Shown piece after piece: positions 1 to 9,017 of a DNA stretch of 64,000 nucleotides. Every line of letters starts with the position of its first letter. Position 1 is the stretch's first letter. The notes under the pieces were generated by a model. The model saw only the letters and a program-made list of their open reading frames with translations, ran no database searches and was not told the DNA's origin. The DNA comes from Alphaproteobacteria bacterium (GTDB lineage Bacteria; Pseudomonadota; Alphaproteobacteria; Rhizobiales; Rhizobiaceae): NCBI GenBank assembly GCA_016861165.1, contig BOKV01000019.1, positions 1 to 64,000 on the forward strand, written 5' to 3'. The translations under genes and the position numbers were made by a program.

Positions 1-161
1 GCGATGATGTTCCTGGCGATCATGGTTTCGTCTCACTCTGGTTGGGCTGGCCGGACACCGCGTCCCGCCATGACCGGAAGATGGCGCGTTTCACCACCGC
101 CCGCTGTGCATTGCCGCACAGGCCGGCCGGCGGGCGTCAGGGTGTGACCGAAGTGGTGGCG

Positions 162-1478
162 TCAGATCGCCTCGCCGAGCAGCAGCCGCGGCGTGTCGCG
201 GCCCTCGCCGGCGGCCTGATCGATGAACCGGCGCTTCAGCCCCGGCATGCGGTCGACCAGGCCGAGCCCGACATCGCGCACCACACGCAGGAGCGGGTTG
301 TCGTTGGAGAACAGGCGGTTGAGCACGTCGGTCGCCACCCCCATGCGCACCGTGTCGAAGCGACGCCAGCGCTGGTAGCGTTCCAGCACCGCCAATGAGC
401 CGATGTCGAGGCCGAGACGGTGCGCCTCGACGACCGTCTCGGCCAGCGCGGCCGCGTCGCGAAAGCCGATATTGAGCCCCTGGCCGGCAATCGGATGCAT
501 GCCGTGGGCGGCGTCGCCCGCCAGCACGAGGCGCTCGGCCACATAGTCGCGCGCCAGCGTCAGTCCGAGCGGGAAGGCGCGCCGCGGCCCCTCGACCGAA
601 ATCGCGCCGAGGTGATGACCGAAACGCTGCTCCAGTTCCAGTTCGAAGGTCAGATCGTCGGCCGCCATCAGCCGCTGCGCCTCGGCGTCGCGCTCGGTCC
701 ACACCAGCGATGACCGGTTGCCCTTGAGCGGCAGGATGGCGAACGGGCCGGCCGGCAGAAAATGCTCTTCGGCCCGGCCATGATGCTCGCGCTCGTGGGC
801 GACGGTAACGACGATGCCGGTCTGCCCGTACGGCCAGTGGAGCGTACGGATGCCGGCGAGGTCGCGCAGCCGCGAGCGCACGCCGTCGGCGGCGACCAGC
901 AGGCGCGCGCGCCGCGCGCCGCCGCCCGCCAGCGTGATGTCGGTCGCGGCCGGCCCCGCTGCGAAGGCGGCGACCGCGTCGGTCAGCAGTTCGACGCCGA
1001 GTTCGCCGGCCCGCTCGCGCAGCGCCCGGATCAGGCTTCGGTTGGGCAGCATGTAGGCGAACGGCTCGACGGCGGCTTCGTCCGCCCGGTCATAGGCGAA
1101 GGTCAGGAACACCGGCCGCATCACGTCGGTGAGCCGGCTGTCGGTGATGATCATCTCGTTGATCGGTTGCGCGTCGGCGGCGACCCGCCGCCAGATGTCG
1201 AGCTGGCCAAGCAGGCGCACGGCGGCCGCGGCGATCGCCGAGCAGCGCGTATCGCGGTCGACCGCCTGCGGCGGCTGCGGATCGACGACGGCGACGGAGA
1301 GCGCCGGCGCCGCCGAGCGGATCGCGACAGCAACGCTGAGCCCGACATAGCCGCCACCGGCCACGACGATGTCGGTCGGGCCAGCCGACTGAACGTTCGA
1401 CTGAACATCCGACTGCCCGGCCGACGGGCCCGCCGCCCGCCGCTTCGTCGCGCTCGCCCTGGTTTTTGATCGGACCAT
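162..1478 (-). CDS. ubiH: UbiH/UbiF/COQ6-family FAD-dependent hydroxylase (ubiquinone biosynthesis)
   Basis: A flavoprotein monooxygenase that should hydroxylate the ubiquinone ring during ubiquinone synthesis. With the chosen ATG it has 438 residues. Visible are the N-terminal Rossmann motif VAGGGYVGL (about residues 39-47), the central DG motif LLVAADGVRSRLR, and the C-terminal FAD-binding motif LAGDAAHGMHPIAGQGLN typical of the UbiH/VisC branch. The frame stays open far upstream, but the ATG at 1478 is preceded by AGGGAAGG and lies closest to the family's normal N-terminus; ATGs at 1496 and 1508 are alternatives. A short QSDVQSNVQS repeat sits in the low-complexity N-terminal tail. It is transcribed away from glnK. 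Which ring position is hydroxylated (UbiH, UbiF or broad UbiL type) cannot be decided from sequence. Confidence 0.88.
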   Translation of the reverse strand: MVRSKTRASATKRRAAGPSAGQSDVQSNVQSAGPTDIVVAGGGYVGLSVAVAIRSAAPALSVAVVDPQPPQAVDRDTRCSAIAAAAVRLLGQLDIWRRVAADAQPINEMIITDSRLTDVMRPVFLTFAYDRADEAAVEPFAYMLPNRSLIRALRERAGELGVELLTDAVAAFAAGPAATDITLAGGGARRARLLVAADGVRSRLRDLAGIRTLHWPYGQTGIVVTVAHEREHHGRAEEHFLPAGPFAILPLKGNRSSLVWTERDAEAQRLMAADDLTFELELEQRFGHHLGAISVEGPRRAFPLGLTLARDYVAERLVLAGDAAHGMHPIAGQGLNIGFRDAAALAETVVEAHRLGLDIGSLAVLERYQRWRRFDTVRMGVATDVLNRLFSNDNPLLRVVRDVGLGLVDRMPGLKRRFIDQAAGEGRDTPRLLLGEAI

Positions 1479-1588
1479 CGGCGCCTTCCCTGCCATCGTG
1501 CCGGCCATAGCACAGGCTCCCGCCACCGCCAACGGCCGCCAACCATGACCGGCCCCCGCTGCCCAAAAAGGCGGCAGCTTTGCCGGAA

Positions 1589-1605
1589 TGCCCAAATGTT
1601 GGGCA
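1589..1605. promoter_or_regulatory. Candidate NtrC site upstream of glnK
   Basis: A perfect 7-3-7 inverted repeat, TGCCCAA-ATG-TTGGGCA. It fits the TGC-N11-GCA half-site geometry of NtrC enhancer sites. It lies about 110 bp upstream of the sigma54-like element, a usual enhancer distance. The glnK-amtB pair is a classic NtrC target, so function is inferred from position and symmetry. Confidence 0.55.
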
Positions 1606-1685
1606 AACGCACGCGCCAATCTCCCGCCGCCGCCTGCATCACCGGCGCCCGGCCGCGCCTCGCCTGCCGATTCGTCACGCGAGCA

Positions 1686-1702
1686 CAACCGGTTACCGGT
1701 TG
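1686..1702. promoter_or_regulatory. 17-bp perfect palindrome upstream of glnK
   Basis: CAACCGG-TTA-CCGGTTG is a perfect 7-3-7 dyad ending 10 bp before the putative -24 element of glnK. It has the same arm and spacer lengths as the TGC-N11-GCA dyad upstream but different half-sites. It may be an operator for another regulator; no known factor could be assigned. Confidence 0.4.
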
Positions 1703-1712
1703 CGGCGCCGGT

Positions 1713-1729
1713 TTGGCACGGAGTTTGAA
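1713..1729 (+). promoter_or_regulatory. Sigma54-like -24/-12 promoter of glnK-amtB
   Basis: TTGGCACG-GAGT-TTGAA matches the sigma54 consensus TTGGCACG-N4-TTGCA in sequence and spacing, except that the conserved C of the -12 GC is an A. Transcription would begin near 1740, about 90 nt before the glnK start. The dyad at 1589-1605 would be the enhancer. The -12 mismatch lowers confidence. Confidence 0.45.
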
Positions 1730-1831
1730 TCCTTTCGGGCGGTGGGCTGCGAAACACGCGGTTTCGTTGCGCTCGATCCGTAACTGAGGCTGGCCCCGGC
1801 TACGGCCTCTGCAATCGAACGGGTGATTTGA

Positions 1832-2170
<339 letters not shown>

Positions 2171-2205
2171 TGCCTTTCGCCGGAAATATCAGGGAGATTG
2201 ACCCG

Positions 2206-3567
2206 ATGAAGCTTGTTGCCACAACAATTTCGCGCGCGGGGGGCGGTATCTTCGCCGCGCTGGCGGCCGGAGCCGCCTTCGCGCAGGAGACCACCGAGGA
2301 ATCGGCCGCGGCCGCCGCCGAGGCCGCCGCCCCGATCGTCGACAAGGGCGACGTCGCCTGGATGATGACGTCCTCGCTGCTCGTCCTGTTCATGGTCGTG
2401 CCCGGCCTGGCGCTGTTCTATGGCGGCCTGGTGCGCTCCAAGAACATGCTGTCGGTGCTCATGCAGTGCCTGATGATAACCGCCGTGGTCATCGTCGTTT
2501 GGGCGCTCTACGGCTATTCCTTCGCCTTCGGCGGCGGCACCAGCCCGTTCTGGGGCGGCACCGCCAAGGTGTTCCTGTCGGGCGTGACGCTTGATTCGAC
2601 CGCCGCCACCTTCACCGACGGCGTCGTCCTGCCCGAATATGTGTTCATCTGCTTCCAGATGACATTTGCCTGCATCACCCCGGCGCTGATCGTCGGTGCC
2701 TTCGTCGAGCGCATCAAGTTCGCCTCGGTCATCCTGTTCGTCATCCTGTGGGTCACCTTCGTCTATTTCCCGATCGCCCACATGGTCTGGGACGGTGCCG
2801 GCTACATCTTCAACCTCGGCGCGCTCGATTTCGCCGGCGGCACGGTCGTCCACATCAATGCCGGCGTCGCCGCCCTGGTTGGCGCCATCCTGATCGGCAA
2901 GCGGGCCGGCCTCGGCAGCGAGAGCATGGCGCCGCATTCGATGACGCTGACCATGGTCGGCGCCTCGATCCTGTGGGTCGGCTGGTTCGGCTTCAACGCC
3001 GGCTCCAACCTGGAATCGAATGCCGGTGCGACCCTAGCGATGATCAACACCTTCACCGCCACCGCCGGCGCCGTCATCGCCTGGGCCGCCATCGAGGCGG
3101 TCCTGCGCGGCAAGGCCTCGATGCTGGGTGCCGCCTCCGGCGTGGTCGCCGGCCTGGTCGCCGTGACCCCGGCGGCCGGCACGGTCGGTCCGATCGGCGC
3201 CATCGTGCTCGGCATCGTCGCCAGCGCCGTGTGCTACTTCTTCGTCTCCACGGTGAAGAACCGCTTTGGTTATGACGACAGTCTCGACGTATTCGGCATC
3301 CACGGCATCGGCGGCATCGTCGGCGCGCTCGGCACCGGCATCCTAACCGCGCCGAGCCTGGGCGGCACCGGCGGCGACGATTTCTCGATCGCCTCGCAGT
3401 TCCTCATCCAGGCGCAGGCCGTGGTGATCACCATCGTCTGGTGCGGCGTTATCTCGCTGGTGCTCTACAAGATCGTCGACCTGATCTTCGGGCTGCGCGT
3501 CAGTCCCGAAATGGAGACGACCGGCCTCGACCTGTCCTCGCATGGCGAGGCGGCCTACCACTCGTGA
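2206..3567 (+). CDS. amtB: Ammonium transporter
   Basis: A trimeric inner-membrane ammonium channel. The ATG at 2206 is chosen because AGGGAG lies 9 bp upstream and it opens directly into a signal peptide ending AFA-QE; the in-frame ATG overlapping the glnK stop (2167) would add 13 residues before it. The 453-residue protein has about 11 further hydrophobic helices. The twin-histidine pore residues are visible in PIAHMVWDG and DVFGIHGIGG, and the Amt signature FGFNAGSN is present. The C-terminal cytosolic tail that contacts GlnK is retained. It is almost certainly cotranscribed with glnK and is followed by a good terminator at 3649-3677. Confidence 0.96.
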   Translation: MKLVATTISRAGGGIFAALAAGAAFAQETTEESAAAAAEAAAPIVDKGDVAWMMTSSLLVLFMVVPGLALFYGGLVRSKNMLSVLMQCLMITAVVIVVWALYGYSFAFGGGTSPFWGGTAKVFLSGVTLDSTAATFTDGVVLPEYVFICFQMTFACITPALIVGAFVERIKFASVILFVILWVTFVYFPIAHMVWDGAGYIFNLGALDFAGGTVVHINAGVAALVGAILIGKRAGLGSESMAPHSMTLTMVGASILWVGWFGFNAGSNLESNAGATLAMINTFTATAGAVIAWAAIEAVLRGKASMLGAASGVVAGLVAVTPAAGTVGPIGAIVLGIVASAVCYFFVSTVKNRFGYDDSLDVFGIHGIGGIVGALGTGILTAPSLGGTGGDDFSIASQFLIQAQAVVITIVWCGVISLVLYKIVDLIFGLRVSPEMETTGLDLSSHGEAAYHS

Positions 3568-3580
3568 GCCGCCTGCCGCG

Positions 3581-3659
3581 CCCGGCGGCGCGGCGCGCAT
3601 GACTGAAGCTCGGGGGCCCGGCGGCGCGGCGAGCATGACTGAAGCTCGGGGGCCCGGCC
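3581..3659 (+). repeat. 36-bp tandem repeat (two copies plus a stub)
   Basis: Positions 3581-3616 and 3617-3652 are near-identical 36-bp units (one difference, C3596 versus A3632). They are followed by a 7-base start of a third unit that merges into the amtB terminator stem. The repeat lies just after the amtB stop and probably arose by slippage. Confidence 0.85.
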
Positions 3660-3677
3660 TTGCGGTCGGGCCCCTTT
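3649..3677 (+). terminator. Rho-independent terminator after amtB
   Basis: GGGGCCCGGCC-TTGC-GGTCGGGCCCC forms an 11-bp stem (one G-T pair) with a 4-nt loop followed by TTTGCTT. It sits about 80 bp after the amtB stop and separates the glnK-amtB operon from ftsK. Confidence 0.8.
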
Positions 3678-3706
3678 GCTTGCGGGCCCGCCAGACTTGT
3701 TCATGG

Positions 3707-3722
3707 TTAACAGCGCCTTAAC
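3707..3722. promoter_or_regulatory. CtrA box upstream of ftsK
   Basis: TTAA-CAGCGCC-TTAAC exactly matches the full CtrA consensus TTAA-N7-TTAAC. It is 82 bp before the chosen ftsK start and downstream of the amtB terminator. CtrA is the alphaproteobacterial cell-cycle master regulator, so cell-cycle control of this division/translocase gene is the natural inference. Confidence 0.65.
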
Positions 3723-3803
3723 CTTCGCCGGTTAGCGTGGCCCGCATAGCGGCAATGGCAGGTGGCCGACCCGCCATTGGTTCAGGCAAGCGGAGAAGAC
3801 GCC

Positions 3804-6440
3804 ATGCAGCTTTACGGGGTCCAGCCGTCCGGCTCCGATGGCAAGGTACAAAGGGCCGGCAACTGGCTGACGGTCCAGCTCGGTATCCTGGCCGGCCTCG
3901 CAATGCTGGCCGGCGTTGCCTTCGTCTTCGCCAGCCTCGCCACCTGGAACGTCGCCGATCCGAGCCTGTCCAACGCCAACGGCCGCCTGCCGCAGAATGC
4001 CGGCGGCTTCATCGGCAGTTCGATTGCCGACCTGATGATCCAGTTCACCGGCCTTGCCAGCGTCGTCGCGCTGGTGCCGCCCGCCGTGTGGGCATGGCTG
4101 AAGATCAGCCGGCGGCCGATCCGCCGCTGGCGGGCGCGGGCGCTCGCCTGGCTGCCGGCGGTCGTGTTCGTCGCCGCGGCGCTGGCCTGCCTGCCGCGGC
4201 CCGAGGCCTGGCCACTGCCGACCGGTCTCGGCGGCGTCTCCGGCGATCTCGTCCTCAAGCTGCCCGGCCTGGTCACCGGCGGCTTTCCGCACGGGGTGCT
4301 GGCGGTGGCACTCGGCCTCCTGCTGACCCTCATCGCCCTGCCGCTGGTGCTGTTTGCCGCCGGCCTGATCTGGCGCGGCGCGCCGGCCGGCCATGTCGCC
4401 TACGACGCCGACACCGGCGAGATCGTCGAGGAGGACGACGATTCGGCGCTGGCCTTCGGCGCCCTTGCCCACTGGTACCTGATGATGAAGGCCCGGTTTC
4501 GCCGCCACGGCGCCGCCCGGCCGGCCGAAGCGCCGGCCCGGCGCCGGCCGTCGCTCATCGCCCGGTTGCGCGACCGTGTCGCCGCGCTGCTGGCGCCGGC
4601 CGATGACGGTCTCGAAGTGTTCGATCGCGACGCCGAGGCCGTGCGACCCGCCGGAGCGCGCGACGACGACTGGCTGCCCGACGACGGTGATGGCGACTGG
4701 CTGCGCGCGCCCGACCTTGCGCCCGGCTATGGCGAAAGCGTCCACGACCCTTTTGGCGACGAGGCCCAGGGCGAGTTGCTGCCGGGCGACATCGGCCCCG
4801 CCGCGCCGAGCCATTCTGACGCGTCCGCCGCCGCCGGCCGTGTCCGCCCGGCGCCGGCCCGCCCTCGGCCCGGCGCCCGTCTGGCGCGCGAGGCGCAACC
4901 CTCGCTGCTCGCCGACGACCGCTTCGAACTGCCGCAGGTCGGTCTGCTGGCCGAGCCAAGGCGCCTCGGTTCCGATCCGTCGGTCTCCACCGAGGCGCTT
5001 GAACAGAACGCGCGCCTGCTTGAGGGCGTGCTGGAGGATTTCGGCGTCAAGGGCGAGATCATCAATGTCCGTCCCGGACCGGTCGTCACGCTCTACGAAC
5101 TGGAGCCGGCGCCCGGCATCAAGTCTTCGCGGGTCATCGGCCTCGCCGACGACATCGCCCGCTCGATGAGCGCCATCGCCTGCCGCGTCGCCGTGGTGCC
5201 GGGGCGCAACGCCATCGGCATCGAGCTGCCCAACGCCCGCCGTGAGACCGTCTATCTGCGCGAATTGCTGGCCAGCCGCGACTACGAGACCACCAAGGGC
5301 CGCCTGTCGCTGATCCTCGGCAAGACCATCGGCGGCGAACCGGTCATCGCCGACCTCGCCAAGATGCCGCACCTGCTCATCGCCGGCACCACCGGCTCGG
5401 GCAAGTCGGTCGCCATCAACACCATGATCCTGTCGCTGCTCTACCGGCTGACGCCGGACGAGGTGCGCTTGATCATGATCGACCCGAAGATGCTGGAACT
5501 GTCGGTCTATGACGGCATCCCGCATCTGCTGCATCCGGTCGTCACCGATCCGAAGAAAGCCGTCGTCGCGCTCAAATGGACCGTGCGCGAGATGGAGGAC
5601 CGCTACCGCCGCATGTCCAAGCTCGGCGTGCGCAACATCGACGGCTTCAATGCCCGCATCGAGCAGGCCCGCTCGAAGGGCGAGGTGCTGACCCGCACCG
5701 TCCAGACCGGCTACGACCGCGAGACCGGCGAGGCGATCTACGAGACCGAGACACTCGACCTCGCCACGATGCCCTACATCGTCGTCGTCATCGACGAGAT
5801 GGCCGACCTGATGATGGTCGCCGGCAAGGACATCGAGGGCGCGGTGCAGCGCCTCGCGCAAATGGCGCGCGCCGCCGGCATCCACGTCATCATGGCGACG
5901 CAGCGCCCGAGCGTCGACGTCATCACCGGCACGATCAAGGCCAACTTCCCGACCCGCATCTCCTACCAGGTCACCTCGAAGATCGACAGCCGCACCATCC
6001 TCGGCGAACAGGGCGCCGAACAATTGCTCGGCATGGGCGACATGCTCTACATGGCCGGCGGCGGCCGCATCCAGCGCGTCCACGGCCCGTTCGTCTCCGA
6101 CGAGGAGGTCGAGAAGGTCGTCGCCCATCTGAAGACGCAGGGCGTTCCCGAGTATCTCGACACGGTGACGCAGGAGGACGAAGAGGATGACGGGCCGGCC
6201 TCCCCCGGCGGTGGCGCCGCCGAGCTGCTCGCCCAGTCCAACGATCTCTACGACCAAGCCGTCGCTGTCGTCCTGCGCGACCGCAAGGTGTCGACCAGCT
6301 ATGTCCAGCGCCGCCTTGGCATCGGCTACAACCGGGCCGCCTCGCTGATCGAGCGGATGGAGAAGGAGGGCCTGATCAGCCCGCCCAACCATGCGGGCAA
6401 GCGCGACATCCTGGTGCCGGCCGAGGACGAGACCATCTGA
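3804..6440 (+). CDS. ftsK: DNA translocase FtsK
   Basis: Septum-anchored DNA translocase that pumps chromosome termini and activates XerCD recombination during division. The ATG at 3804 has GGAG 8 nt upstream; a GTG at 3762 would add 14 residues. The 878-residue protein has about four N-terminal membrane helices (residues 20-210), an acidic Pro/Ala-rich linker (to about 400), and the RecA-like motor with Walker [10 protein letters not shown] (about 530) and Walker [14 protein letters not shown] (about 657). A C-terminal winged-helix gamma domain that reads KOPS sites follows (last 65 residues, [20 protein letters not shown]). All parts expected of a full-length alphaproteobacterial FtsK are present. 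A perfect CtrA box lies upstream. Confidence 0.96.
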   Translation: MQLYGVQPSGSDGKVQRAGNWLTVQLGILAGLAMLAGVAFVFASLATWNVADPSLSNANGRLPQNAGGFIGSSIADLMIQFTGLASVVALVPPAVWAWLKISRRPIRRWRARALAWLPAVVFVAAALACLPRPEAWPLPTGLGGVSGDLVLKLPGLVTGGFPHGVLAVALGLLLTLIALPLVLFAAGLIWRGAPAGHVAYDADTGEIVEEDDDSALAFGALAHWYLMMKARFRRHGAARPAEAPARRRPSLIARLRDRVAALLAPADDGLEVFDRDAEAVRPAGARDDDWLPDDGDGDWLRAPDLAPGYGESVHDPFGDEAQGELLPGDIGPAAPSHSDASAAAGRVRPAPARPRPGARLAREAQPSLLADDRFELPQVGLLAEPRRLGSDPSVSTEALEQNARLLEGVLEDFGVKGEIINVRPGPVVTLYELEPAPGIKSSRVIGLADDIARSMSAIACRVAVVPGRNAIGIELPNARRETVYLRELLASRDYETTKGRLSLILGKTIGGEPVIADLAKMPHLLIAGTTGSGKSVAINTMILSLLYRLTPDEVRLIMIDPKMLELSVYDGIPHLLHPVVTDPKKAVVALKWTVREMEDRYRRMSKLGVRNIDGFNARIEQARSKGEVLTRTVQTGYDRETGEAIYETETLDLATMPYIVVVIDEMADLMMVAGKDIEGAVQRLAQMARAAGIHVIMATQRPSVDVITGTIKANFPTRISYQVTSKIDSRTILGEQGAEQLLGMGDMLYMAGGGRIQRVHGPFVSDEEVEKVVAHLKTQGVPEYLDTVTQEDEEDDGPASPGGGAAELLAQSNDLYDQAVAVVLRDRKVSTSYVQRRLGIGYNRAASLIERMEKEGLISPPNHAGKRDILVPAEDETI

Positions 6441-6539
6441 CCCGCCATCATTACGCCATGGGCGTCGGCGATGGGATGGGCCGAAGAAAACCGCCGGCGG
6501 CGTTGCCGTCGGCTTGACCACCGCAGGCCACGGAAACCG

Positions 6540-7214
6540 ATGATGATGCGATATTGCCACCTTCTCGACACGGCCCGCGCCGGAGCCACCGCCGCTGCCA
6601 TGCTGATCGCGCTGTCGGCGCCGGCCGGTGGCCAGGCGGCGACCGAACCGGTGGCGCTGACCGACGAGCAGACCGTCGCCGCCCTGTCGGAGAATTTCGC
6701 CGCCGTGCCGACCATGGCCGGAGAGTTCCTGCAGTTCGGGCCCAACGGCGAACAGACCGGCGGCATCTTCTACATCGAGCGGCCGGGCAAAATCCGGTTC
6801 AATTACGAGCAGCCGGCGGCCATCGAAGTGATCTCCAACGGCAAGACCGTCGCCGTCCACAACCGCAAGCTCAAGACCTGGGACTTCTATCCGCTCGACA
6901 AGACGCCATTGAAGCTGCTGCTCGCCAGCCGCATCGAATACGATCCCAAATCGATCAGGAGCGTCGTCGCCGAGCCGGACCTGACGACGGTGGTGATGGG
7001 CGACGACAAGGTGTTCGGCGATGCGGTCATCACGCTGATGTTCGATCCCGAAAGCTATGACCTGCGCCAGTGGACGATCAAGGACGCCAAGGGCGCCGAG
7101 ACCTCGGTCATGATCTTCAACGTCACCAAGAATGTCGAGCTGCCGGCGACCCTGTTCAAGTTCGACGAACTGGCGATCCAGCGCCAGCGGCAGCTCAGCG
7201 GCGCGAATCGCTGA
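6540..7214 (+). CDS. lolA: LolA-like outer-membrane lipoprotein carrier
   Basis: A periplasmic chaperone that should ferry lipoproteins from LolCDE to the outer membrane. The 224-residue protein starts at the first of three consecutive ATGs. It has a signal peptide with cleavage near GGQAA (about residue 34), then the unclosed beta-barrel LolA fold. Visible are MAGEFLQFGPNGEQTGGIFYIERPGKIRF and a conserved segment around VHNRKLKTWDFYPLDKTPL. ftsK-lolA adjacency is usual in Rhizobiales. The gene normally expected next is missing because an accessory island begins about 40 bp downstream. Confidence 0.87.
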   Translation: MMMRYCHLLDTARAGATAAAMLIALSAPAGGQAATEPVALTDEQTVAALSENFAAVPTMAGEFLQFGPNGEQTGGIFYIERPGKIRFNYEQPAAIEVISNGKTVAVHNRKLKTWDFYPLDKTPLKLLLASRIEYDPKSIRSVVAEPDLTTVVMGDDKVFGDAVITLMFDPESYDLRQWTIKDAKGAETSVMIFNVTKNVELPATLFKFDELAIQRQRQLSGANR

Positions 7215-7252
7215 CGGCCGGCCTTGGGGGTCGTCCCGGCTGGAGCGAAACC

Positions 7253-7375
7253 CGATCCAGCGGGATCTTCGTCGAGGAAACCAATACAGACCCCAAGCCC
7301 TTCGTCTGGTTCGCAGACCCAGACCGCGTCCTCGCCGCTGACCTCGCTCGGACAGATGTGAGACGGACTGAGTGA
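7253..7375 (+). pseudogene. IS630-family transposase, C-terminal remnant
   Basis: An open frame with no start encodes FVEETNTDPKPFVWFADPDRV, the characteristic C-terminal segment of IS630-type transposases (consensus-like FIxExNxxPKPFxWxADPDxI). The rest of the transposase is absent and lolA ends 39 bp upstream. It marks the left edge of the accessory island. The remaining sequence to 7528 contains no other gene I can support; an ATG with a good ribosome site at 7431 opens a 75-codon frame that looks like nothing known and runs under the opposite gene. Confidence 0.7.
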
Positions 7376-7528
7376 AGGGAGGGGTCTCCGAAGCCCGGGT
7401 TGATGACGCTCGAGTATCAAGGAGAACCCCATGCGGGCACATGGCCTGCCCGGTGGTCATGTTATCCGAAACGCCAGGACACCTGCGGCAGGCGCACGAG
7501 GCCGTGAATGGAAGAAGAAGCCGTGGTC

Positions 7529-8002
7529 TCAGCAGCGATGCTCTGCGCGGGCCAGACGCATCAGATACCATAGGACAATCGTCGGCACGATCAGCCATTG
7601 CAGGATCGGCGCGAGCCCGGTGCCGAGGACGGGGAGACGCGGCATTGCCGAACCGTAAGACCAACGATCCAGCACTTCTGTGCTGAGATGCTCCAGCACG
7701 ACCGTTGCGATCAACCCCGTGGCAACAAAGACGGCAATGTCACGGACACCTGGTCGTGTGACCCATCTGCGACCGCCTCCCGCGATGGCCGCGGCCCAGT
7801 ATGCCGAGAGGGCGATCACCATGTCGCCCAGCGTCGCGCGCAGACAGATCAGGATTCCGGTGACGTGATCGGCACCATCCAGGCTTGCGAAGAGCGGCGC
7901 CTGCAAGAGCTCCCAAGCAAAATGACCCAGAAAGGACAGGATCAGCAGGTCCGCCTCGATCGGCACCGTCCGGCGCCGTGCTGTGGAATTTGGTTCCTGC
8001 AA
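7529..8002 (-). CDS. Uncharacterised four-helix membrane protein of the metal island
   Basis: 157 residues with about four hydrophobic helices (residues 20-38, 50-72, 85-105, 125-148). Notable conserved-looking segments are GHFAWELLQAPLF, LRATLGDMVIALSAYW, LSTEVLDRWSY and GTGLAPILQWLIVPTIVLW. I recognise the type only as a membrane protein that tends to accompany heavy-metal resistance genes and can give no function. It is transcribed away from the rest of the island; the 81-bp divergent spacer is unusually AT-rich. Codon use is milder than in the neighbouring core genes, as expected for transferred DNA. Confidence 0.7.
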   Translation of the reverse strand: MQEPNSTARRRTVPIEADLLILSFLGHFAWELLQAPLFASLDGADHVTGILICLRATLGDMVIALSAYWAAAIAGGGRRWVTRPGVRDIAVFVATGLIATVVLEHLSTEVLDRWSYGSAMPRLPVLGTGLAPILQWLIVPTIVLWYLMRLARAEHRC

Positions 8003-8057
8003 GATTTGGCTCTCCAGCGAATTTCAAACCGACTTTGGTGTGTATCAAGGCTCCGTA

Positions 8058-8085
8058 TTGAATATCTGATTATTTGATTCATAAT
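8058..8085 (+). promoter_or_regulatory. Candidate sigma70-type promoter of the island
   Basis: TTGAAT (8058-8063), a 16-bp spacer and CATAAT (8080-8085) form a -35/-10 pair in the only AT-rich stretch between the divergent genes. The -10 overlaps the first possible ATG of the rightward gene (8084), which favours one of its later ATGs (8093, 8111 or 8114) as the real start. Confidence 0.4.
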
Positions 8086-8455
8086 GTTTCGCATGCGTCA
8101 GCCCAGCAGCATGATGTTTGGTTGGCCATGGCTTTGCGCTTTGGCGCTGATCTTCGTCGTGGTGGCCATGTTCGCCGGCGACGTCGCCGAAGCGCGCCCA
8201 GGGCCATTTGAGGACCATGTGGAACAGGCAGTCCTCATGGATGCCGGTGATGTCACTTCCGTCCCCGATGACCACCACAGCGCTGCATGCGCGGCCATGC
8301 ACTGCAGCAGCGGATCGGGGTGTCTAGCGTTTCCTCCACAGCCTGCCGGTACGCAGATCGTATGCGCTTCGGGCGGGGGGGTCATGCCCACCGAGGACCA
8401 CATCACGAGGGCGAGCCCGACGTTCGGATTGTTCCGCCCTCCGCGGCGCGCCTGA
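8084..8455 (+). CDS. Small exported His/Cys-containing protein of the metal island
   Basis: 123 residues at most. There is one N-terminal signal or anchor helix (WPWLCALALIFVVVAMFAGDVAEA) and a short periplasmic domain with DDHHSAACAAMHCSSGSGCLA, which offers His, Cys and Met ligands. The tail ends FRPPRRA. Small exported proteins with His/Cys clusters and an FRPP-type tail occur near copper genes (DUF2946-like). I infer periplasmic metal binding without proof. The start is uncertain: a promoter -10 overlaps the first ATG, so the ATG at 8111 or 8114, just before the hydrophobic segment, is more likely. Confidence 0.55.
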   Translation: MFRMRQPSSMMFGWPWLCALALIFVVVAMFAGDVAEARPGPFEDHVEQAVLMDAGDVTSVPDDHHSAACAAMHCSSGSGCLAFPPQPAGTQIVCASGGGVMPTEDHITRASPTFGLFRPPRRA

Positions 8456-8543
8456 CTCTGCGCCGCACGCGATGCCCTTGAGGCGTCGCATCCGTTCCTT
8501 CGCCAACTGACACGACGGAAATACTGCGGCGCTTCACGGTCGT

Positions 8544-8566
8544 GATGTCGCGCCTCTCGCGACGTC
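8544..8566. other. Hairpin between island genes
   Basis: GATGTCGCG-CCTCT-CGCGACGTC forms a 9-bp stem with one G-T pair, 90 bp after the small exported protein. There is no T-run. The 195-bp spacer 8456-8651 holds no gene. The hairpin may end the upstream transcript or act as an mRNA processing site ahead of the phosphorylase operon. Confidence 0.4.
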
Positions 8567-8651
8567 TACAGGCCGATGTCGCGGGGCAGGCGTTCGCGAC
8601 GGATGAGGCCACCTCCACCAAGTGCCGCCGAGCCAGAAAAGGAGATATGAA

Positions 8652-9017
8652 ATGATGGCGATCGTCTATTTCGCATTGATCGCGGTGATCGTGTTCCTCG
8701 CACTGCGATTGACATGCGGCGCCTGCGTCATGGGGCGGCCGGGCGTTGCGGGGGCGGTGCGCGTTCCAATCATTCCCTTTGGTTGGGCACTCAGCCTGTT
8801 TCTGGCGCTGACATTCGTGGTCTGCGTGCTCTTCGATCTGATCCTGCCGCAATACGCGATGTACGAGACCTGGTCGGGCCTGTTGCCCGGATTTGTCTGG
8901 CTCACACCAGGCAGTTTCGCGATCGGCCTCATCGAGAGCTTTCTCTATGGCTGGTACGTCGCGCTGATATTTGGCGGCCTGTTCAATGCGCTCGCCAATC
9001 GGGGGAGGGAGGCATGA
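8652..9017 (+). CDS. DUF5676-like membrane protein
   Basis: 121 residues with three to four membrane helices. The C-terminal half, with a GLIESFLYGWYVALIFGGLFNALAN pattern, resembles the DUF5676 family of small membrane proteins. Function is unknown. The ATG at 8652 follows AGGAG at 7 nt. Its stop overlaps the start of the RNase gene by ATGA, so it is the first gene of the tightly coupled operon that continues through the phosphorylase, PRPP synthetase and metal ATPase. The coupling suggests a membrane role in the same process, which is inference only. Confidence 0.68.
   Translation: MMAIVYFALIAVIVFLALRLTCGACVMGRPGVAGAVRVPIIPFGWALSLFLALTFVVCVLFDLILPQYAMYETWSGLLPGFVWLTPGSFAIGLIESFLYGWYVALIFGGLFNALANRGREA

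Noticed and set aside
1..23. Seven codons (MIARNII) of a possible leftward gene at the left edge
   Set aside because: Too short to identify and without a convincing ribosome site.
7431..7658. 75-codon ORF with a good ribosome site
   Set aside because: Its product is not recognisable, it runs under the opposite membrane-protein gene, and the region is transposase debris.
3732..7664. 1310-codon open frame on the minus strand
   Set aside because: It lies opposite ftsK and lolA, whose motifs are complete; long antisense frames are expected at this GC content and the product is Arg/Gly/Asp/His-rich with no domain.
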